From Platycnemis pennipes (taxonomy: Eukaryota; Arthropoda; Insecta; Odonata; Platycnemididae), in NCBI GenBank assembly GCA_933228895.1, contig OW121854.1, positions 133,157,926 to 133,221,925 of the forward strand: 64,000 nt of DNA. Reading direction: 5' to 3'. This document shows, piece by piece, positions 57,745 through 64,000 of this stretch. Made by a program: the position numbers and the translations under genes. The notes below the pieces were generated by a model that did not search any database, was not told where the DNA came from, and saw nothing but the letters and a program-made list of their open reading frames with translations. Position 1 is the first letter of the stretch, and each line of letters starts with the position of its first letter.

Positions 57745-59265
57745 CCGTGTTTACTCGTGTAAGCCGCGCCCTCGTGTATCCCGCGCACCCCTATTTTAGG
57801 GCAGGCTCGTGAGGAATATATTATTTCTATCGAAAAAAAATTTTTTTCCCTTGTGTCTGCATCATTTTGTCATAACATGAATGCACGTCCTTTAATAGAA
57901 ATACTGTGCCCAAGTTACGTGTATGTCTTTCTCATTAATTGATTGAATTACGTGTTATTATCATCACGATCGTAATCGCGTCGTGCATCAATGCACGGCC
58001 CGCACGGCCTCTTTTACTGTGCATCTTTTTCTCGTAGCATCTCACAGTAATTACTGTTACATACGATCACATCATCCAGCTATAAAAATGGCATCTGTTC
58101 AAAATAACATCCAACTGAAATAATTGCAAATATATATACAATTTCAGCCCGTGATTACTCTATTATTACGGAAATCCGTTGGCATATCAACAAATAAAAG
58201 CCAAACGCCATCCGTACCTGATAGCGGTGATCTCATCTGCCCTCTGCGTAGTAGCTGTGGACTGGGACGATTTAACAACACCGGAAAGTTATGGGAACAC
58301 ACGGAAAAAGCTAAGCTCAATGTAATAAAAATAATAATTCTTATAAAACTAAAGAAAAACACATTCCCGGAAATATAATCATAAATCACTAATGAATATT
58401 CATATCATAACAGTTCTCATTCTTAGTTTTCGTCACTGCTAAATTCAGATACACCATATTTCCTTCATGGAGCTCGATTTCCTATTTTTTCGGCATCGCT
58501 TATAATATGTAGTTTTATACTCACAAGAAACTATCGAAATTTCACATCATAATTCATTTTAGGGTGAATAGCCAATTATTTTAAAATGCTAAATGATCGA
58601 TTCGAACGCGTTTACTACTCTCACGCTAGGAGTGGATAGCACGGAAGAAGGCATAATCTCTGAGCATACGACTATTGCCACCACGTAACAAATTTTTTGT
58701 CGTGGATTTTGCAATGTAGCTTTAATGTGTACGCAAAAGGAGCTATCTATTGCATAAAAATGTTGCTACAGATACGTGATACCGAAACAAACTCCGCTTA
58801 CGATTTTGAAAAAAACATAAAGCCCCTTGCAGCAGATTACAGGATCCAGTATATTTAAATACATATCAGTGCTACAACTCGTTATCCTACTTACGATCTA
58901 TACACGATAAATCTATTGCTTTGACAAATGGTGTTTCTGATCTTGCGTTTCTTCCAGTATCGTTGTACGCTCAGACTTTGTTAAACGCGGATTTTTATTA
59001 TTAATTACATACTTCGAAATTTCAGAATACTTTACAATGTACGATTTACTACTAGACCATGCTGCGAAGACTAGTATACCTCTACTACTAGACTACTAAC
59101 CATACTACTAGACAGAATGCGAAACTTAGGAGAAAAAACAGGAATCTGAGGAAAAATGGTGCGCGGCTTACCCAAAATCTGGAGGATTCGTGTAAGCCGC
59201 GCACCCCCATTTTTTTCTCCGGCGTTTCGGGAAAAAAGGTGCACGGCTTACACGTGTTAATACGG
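57745..59265. mobile_element. pogo-like non-autonomous element
   Basis: The left end CCGTGTTTACTCGTGTAAGC pairs with the right end, read on the other strand as CCGTATTAACACGTGTAAGC, with TA at 57743-57744 and 59266-59267. The 'gtaagccgcgc' word is repeated inside both ends. 1,521 bp with no transposase; the 84-codon ORF at 58124-58378 has no domain. TA duplication places it with Tc1/mariner/pogo elements. Confidence 0.8.
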
Positions 59266-59340
59266 TATTTGGTCCAGAAAATAGAATACATTCCCTAGGT
59301 TCAAAGCAAAAGCAGAACAAAATTTAAATATTTTCATGTA

Positions 59341-60060
59341 CAACTTTTCAAGGATTGCGAACTAGCTGTGAATACCTTTGTGGATTCACGTGCTGAAAAT
59401 GCGCAACGATTAAGCGATTTCTTATTTACTTGGGTTCTTCCTTTTCTGATGTGGGGACATGTAAACAATGTTGTATGGAAATTCATGGAAGGAGAGCTGG
59501 ACACTGGGCGGTCTCATTTCATGGATAACAACAGTGTTGACTTGGCCCACCAAGTCTATGTCCATCGTCGGTGAGGGTGTGGCGTCACTTCCGAACTGGA
59601 GGCCATTGCTCGATACAATGAGTCAATGAGTGGCACCGATCACTTTGATCAAATGATGCCATATTGCCCCATTGAGCGTAGGACTCTAAAATGGTGTCAG
59701 AAGCTTGCTATCCACATACTTCACCTCGTTTTGGTTAATAGTTATTTCCCCTACCGTAAAACCTATCCCAAAACATCTCCCTATGACTTCCGCCACTCCA
59801 TAATGAGAACCCTCCTCGATCCTTCTGAACCAACCTCAACTAACTGCCTGCCCTCTTGGGCCCTTGTATTATCTAGGCAGCTCCCAGAGACTTAATGACA
59901 TCGACTAAAGTCGGAAACGTGTCCCTCAACGACGATGCACACATCTAGAGGGTTCAGGAAGGACCCTAAGTACCTTTGCCCTGCCTGTGACGGATGCCCA
60001 CCTCTTTGTTCCAAGCCATGTTTTGTGCTCTTTCATAAAAATATTGAGTGCGTTTCAAAT
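59341..60060 (+). pseudogene. piggyBac transposase relic, fourth lineage, C-terminal half
   Basis: GRSHFMDNNSVDLAHQVY corresponds to the second catalytic Asp region. After a stop, ARYNESMSGTDHFDQMMPY carries the third Asp, followed by ERRTLKWCQKLAIHILHLVL. Near 59966-60050 comes the Cys-rich finger: YLCPACDGCPPLCSKPCFVL and FHKN. The N-terminal half is absent; upstream is the pogo-like element. Related to PGBD4-type proteins by wording. Inactive. Confidence 0.8.
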
Positions 60061-60295
60061 GTTCATAGTCATTCATGTTATTGTGTATTCTACTTGTCTA
60101 TATTCTGACTTGTGTCTTTGTGATAATATTATTTTATGTAATTTAATTTTTTATGCAATTTTTATTTCTGTATTGGCTTTGCATTACTAATGAAATTTTA
60201 TGCATGCATGTACACCTGGTGTTTTTTTAAAATTTTTACAATATTTCTTGTTCTAGTGCAATAAATTTATATATATTTGGATGAAAATATTTATA

Positions 60296-61613
60296 CAAGG
60301 GGGGACCCAAAAATAACAGGACGGAAATCGCTGCGTGCGTCGATCTTTTAGTTCGGGCTTCTCCCACTACATGGGTGTTATTCAACCCTTTCTGAGTCAG
60401 TATGCCAAGCGGCCTTAGCGGATTTAGGCGGTTTTAGCGAGCCCCTGTGACAGTTTTTGTTCGAGTTTTTCGACCTCTTCGATTTTGGAAATGGCTGATA
60501 TTCCAGAACATTGAAATTGAAGCATTGAAATTTTGTTTTCTGCTCAGTAAAAGTGCGTCGGATGCGGCTAATATGTTGGCTACAGCTTATAAATAACACG
60601 CCTTGAAAAGAACTCAAGTGTATGAGTGGTATTCGCGATTCAAACGCAGCAACATGTTGATCGAAAATATTCAACGTCTGGGCTGGCCTTTCATGTCCAT
60701 AACTGATGAAAACATGGAAAAAATTCATGTGCTTGTGTAGGAGGATAGGAGGCGTTCTATTGATGAACTCACTGAACTATCTGGTCTTTTGTGGAGTTCG
60801 ATGCAGCTTGTTTTAGCTGAAGATTTGCAAATGAGACCAATTGCAGCAAAATTCATCCCCCACTTGTTGACTCCTGATAAAAAAATTGGCTTGTGTCGCT
60901 GCTTTCCTTGGACCACTTGGAAGTGGACGAGGACTTATTGACAAAATCATCAGTGGGGATGAATCGTGGTGTTATCGTCTGAGACAGAGCAACAGTCGTC
61001 GCAGTGAAAGGCAGCCGACTCCCCTCGCCCGAAAAAGGCCCGTCAAATTGGCCGTGAAGGCAATGTTGATCTGTTTTTTCGAGGTTTGCAGAATTGTTCA
61101 CTCAGTATGTCCCTGCACATCAATCAGTGAATCAAGTGTTTTGCCTGAGTATTTGGAGGTATTTTGCTGAAGTATGCTGAGTATGGTGCCAGAGTGTTCG
61201 GTTGAAGCAGCCCCCGATTTGTGGTGGACTGGTTCTTCCACCATGACGATGCTCCAGCTCACGCAGCCATTTCTGAGTCTTTGGCAAAAGAACAGCATGA
61301 CACAGCGCTTCCTCACCCACCCTACTCACCAGACCTCGCACTTTGTGATTTCACTTTGTTCTCCCGGATGAGAAGGGAGGTGAAAGGGAAACGTTTTAGT
61401 GACCCTCTGGAGGTGAAAAGAGAATCAAAGGCGGCGCTGCAAGACATTGGAAAGGGCGAGTACCAAAGGTGTTTCGGGCAGTGGAAAAAACGTTTGAACC
61501 AATGTATCAGTGTAAATGGAGAGTACTTCGAAGGTGACTAACGGTTGTAACACAAAAAAATAAATTCTGAATTTTTTAAAAATTGCGTCCGGTTATTTTT
61601 GTGTCCCCCCTCG
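60296..61613 (+). mobile_element. mariner element, 1,318 bp, with matched ends
   Basis: The left end CAAGGGGGGACCCAAAAATA pairs with the right end, read on the other strand as CGAGGGGGGACACAAAAATA. TA flanks both sides (60294-60295, 61614-61615). The size is typical of full-length mariners. The transposase is broken. Confidence 0.93.
60480..61541 (+). pseudogene. mariner transposase pseudogene
   Basis: The DNA-binding half is broken: YEWYSRFKRSNM, then DENMEKIHVLV, a stop, then EDRRRSIDELTELSGL. The catalytic domain has SGDESWCYR (first Asp, near 60960), PRPKKARQ in another frame, then a clean 106-codon ORF (61221-61541) with HHDDAPAHAA (second Asp) and PPYSPDLALCDF (third Asp), i.e. DD34D type, ending GKGEYQRCFGQWKKRLNQCI and EYFEGD. 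At least four frameshifts or stops. Wording matches the common arthropod mariner group. Confidence 0.9.
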
Positions 61614-61615
61614 TA

Positions 61616-62160
61616 TGCATGGCTTACTTCACTGCATCTTTTTTAACACATTTTTATCCTTCAAACATTTACATAATTTTCACTTTTAAGTTTATTTTTT
61701 CATTTATATTTCTAAAATATTCCCATACTGACATCAAAATGTTTGAAAAGTGGTAAATAGCTGTTGAAAAAAGTTTCAGCGATCAGTTTTAAATTCTGAA
61801 ATGTTTAATGTTCAAAGCGCACATTGAGTCAGTAGAAAGAACAAATTTCGTATAAGTGGGTTGTATAAAACGTCAGAGGAGCAGAAAATATCCTAATAAA
61901 GTGAATTAGTGAATCTCACAGCTAGAGTGTACCAAACTAAATACATAATTCATGAAGGTAAAAGATGCAGGAGTTCGCATTCACGGAAAAATTTGGAAAT
62001 ATTTGGTAAAAAATTATTGTGAAGGATTTGGCGGTCTGTAGACTGGAAGCTGAGAGATCGTAGATTTCAGAAGGAATTGATGAAGGCCGTGAACTACCTG
62101 AACATCTATATGAATGATTTTTAAACAATTTGTAGCCAACAGTATAAGGAATATTTACAA
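61616..62160. other. No recognised gene
   Basis: AT-rich. A 90-codon antisense frame (61937-62209) overlaps the LINE tail and has no domain. Confidence 0.4.
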
Positions 62161-62235
62161 TACTTACATCTACATCTACATCTACATAATACCCTGCAAG
62201 CCACCACAAGGGTGTGTGGCAGGGGGTGATTGCTC
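62161..62235 (-). repeat. Retroelement 3' tail with TACATC microsatellite
   Basis: Four TACATC-type units precede 'ataataccctgcaagccac' and 'ggtgtgtggcaggggg'. On the - strand this is a 3' end with a short tandem tail, of a kind I recall as common in arthropod LINE/SINE families. Truncated at its 5' side. Confidence 0.55.
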
Positions 62236-62270
62236 ACCAAACATGCACTACATATCATGCATAAAAAAGG

Positions 62271-62314
62271 AATAGTATTAATATAGTAGTCAGAACTACT
62301 ATATTAATACTATT
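62271..62314. repeat. Perfect 19-bp stem-loop
   Basis: AATAGTATTAATATAGTAG, loop TCAGAA, and its exact complement. It is followed to 62395 by three spaced 'acttactagtaata' copies. Confidence 0.8.
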
Positions 62315-62399
62315 CTACTTACTAGTAATATGTAACAGTAACAGTACAATACTTACTAGTAATATGTAAGTAATATACAACACTTACTAGTAATAACTA

Positions 62400-63429
62400 C
62401 AATATTTAATAAGGAAGTTCGCACGTATTTTGTTGCAAGTAGCAAGAATCAGTGAAAGAAACTTCGCAATGGACTATAGGGGAGGGTATGCAACCACACA
62501 CAACACCCGAGTGGTGCTATCTGGTGGCGGCAGACGACCATCGTCGTCCAAAATAAAAATTCATTTTTAATGCCTATTTTTTGTTTTCCAGTATTTTAGT
62601 TGATTGACTTATTGTTTTTAGTGATAATACATTAAGAAACTTTAAAAAAATTCAGTCACAGGCAAAACCAGAAAAAAATAGTGCCACGTTGAACGTGTGA
62701 AACTGTTATGGGCCTGCCATCCATAGATACAATGTCACAAGCAGTCCCGATGCCACCGTCCACGGGGTTAAGGCCTACTTGAAACACTAAGGTGCTTTTT
62801 CCTTGTGGAAATAAAGCCATATACAACTATGTTTTCACTTGGCAACACTAAATGGCAATAAAAGTGAAAGTTTTCACCATTATTGCACCATCTGTTGTAC
62901 AAAAATGAGACAAAATTGTATACTTGTCTGAATGGAATTTCAGTTACTTAGACATTTGCATAAGCATTTACGAAATTTTCTGCTTTACGTGGTATAATTT
63001 TCCTCATGCCATTGTTTGCACAGCAGATTGTACAAACAAATGTACCATGTAAATTGGCCTTAAGGATAGTTGGCATAGGAATATTAAATATTCATGGTTA
63101 ATTTGCTTTCATATTTGCTTTTGTGAAGCAAGGTGAGGAGAGGTTATGTAGCAGAAGAGTATCTTTCAAAGTACGTGGACACCTCTCCAGGCTTGCCTTA
63201 CCAATGAGCAATGCTGATGGACATACATTTCAATGGTCAGCTCTTACAACTGTCGAATAGGGCATGAGTTTTCTCCTGGATAGAGAGCCACTCGTGGCTC
63301 TCAGTATTTTGATTCCTTTCCATTTTAATTCCCCATTCTGTAAGGTATTTCAGTTTATGGCATCAGGAGTTACTATTTAATTCATTTGCAGATAATAGGA
63401 GAGATGAATGTCATCACTGAGTGGTGTGA
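62400..63429. other. No recognised gene
   Basis: No ORF with a known domain and no element ends. It may include the 5' UTR of the LINE that follows. Confidence 0.4.
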
Positions 63430-64000
63430 TTATATTTTGCTCATTTACATAAACATTCCAACCGTTCTTATCCTGCTACAATTACTGACGAGTCTCTCAG
63501 ATGCGAAGCCCAGGCAAATAATGAGAAGAAAAGTTCTCCCAAATGTGTAGATCTGAAATTTCCTCCTGCTGTGGAAGTTGATAACGAGAATGATGGCTTT
63601 GAAATTATTACACATAAGCATAAGATTAAAAAGGGAAATGTTATCTATGGCTCCAATCAAGTGAAGAGTGATGAACGTGACGAATCTTCCTTCTCAGGGG
63701 TGCTGAGAAGGGTGCCTTTATACATCGGTCGTGTGAACAACAAAACAACTGCAGATTTAATAGTGAATTACTTAAAAAGAAAGTTTCCTTCAAATGAATT
63801 CACGTGTACAATCTTGAACAGTGGGAAATTTTTTAGCTCGTTCAAAGTTGTTGTCCCCTTAAAACTCCGGAGTGATCTCCTTAAGAAAGATGTTTGGCCC
63901 GAGGATGTACGCATCGGGAAATATTTTCCTCCAAAAAAATCCACCCCAGTGCAACAGTTTGGTGATGAAGTAAATAGTGCCCCCAAAACCGACAGTGTGA
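63430..64000 (+). pseudogene. LINE ORF1 (RRM-like), cut by window end
   Basis: Open without a stop from 63430 to the end, with no ATG in its early part. It reads VEVDNENDGFEI, then LYIGRVNNKTTADLIVNYLK, FFSSFKVVVPLKLRSDLLKK and VWPEDVRIGKYFPPKK. The same order (DGF..., I..I/RV..., SF.V..., WPxDVR..xFPxK) occurs in the ORF1 at 12.7-13.5 kb, so this is the same broad class but a different family. The PHD finger expected ahead of it was not seen. It may be coding beyond the window. Confidence 0.75.

Overview
The window looks like nuclear DNA of an arthropod, most likely an insect. It is AT-rich, has intron-split coding sequence with GT-AG sites, and is dominated by transposable elements: piggyBac, pogo/Tigger, mariner, Harbinger, hAT, a CR1-like LINE with a PHD-finger ORF1, tRNA-derived SINE heads and a decayed Polinton. 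There are no bacterial operons or ribosome-binding sites. The species cannot be named from the sequence alone.

The only clear host gene is an Argonaute on the + strand. Two phase-compatible exons encode consecutive parts of the PIWI domain: 25961-26051 (first catalytic Asp, GADVTHP) and 46097-46291 (second catalytic Asp, FRDGVS). Wording around the second Asp resembles insect Ago2, the siRNA effector, rather than Ago1. The 20,045 bp between them is read as one intron packed with transposons. Earlier (N, PAZ, MID) and later exons of this gene were not found; they may lie outside the window or behind other large introns. A separate, tentative PAZ-like ORF at 46.7-47.2 kb lies downstream of the PIWI exons, which is the wrong order for a single gene.

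Layout. 0-6.3 kb: old repeats and a piggyBac relic. 6.355-11.004 kb: a CAGGGTG-ended DNA element with 5-bp target duplication, split by a Harbinger element that itself contains a long-inverted-repeat MITE. 12.4-18.7 kb: a nearly full-length CR1-like LINE split by a 2-kb MITE. 18.7-23.25 kb: a Tigger relic holding an apparently intact piggyBac (20560-23164) with a two-exon 595-aa transposase. 23.3-26.05 kb: mostly featureless, then the first Argonaute exon. 26.05-46.1 kb: the Argonaute intron, with an inverted exon-like duplication, a pogo relic, a piggyBac relic, and a deep nest: Tigger (35093-45121) > CAGGGTG element (36772-45100) > second CAGGGTG-ended element (37424-43661) > a 589-bp-arm inverted repeat, a SINE and a MITE. 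46.1-64 kb: the second Argonaute exon, the PAZ-like ORF, a Polinton relic, a decayed LINE, and hAT, Harbinger, pogo-like, piggyBac and mariner elements. The window ends inside another LINE ORF1.

Many boundaries were fixed by matching terminal inverted repeats and target duplications, and several were confirmed because removing the insertion restores a reading frame or a repeat copy. All calls are by eye; no alignment or database search was run.
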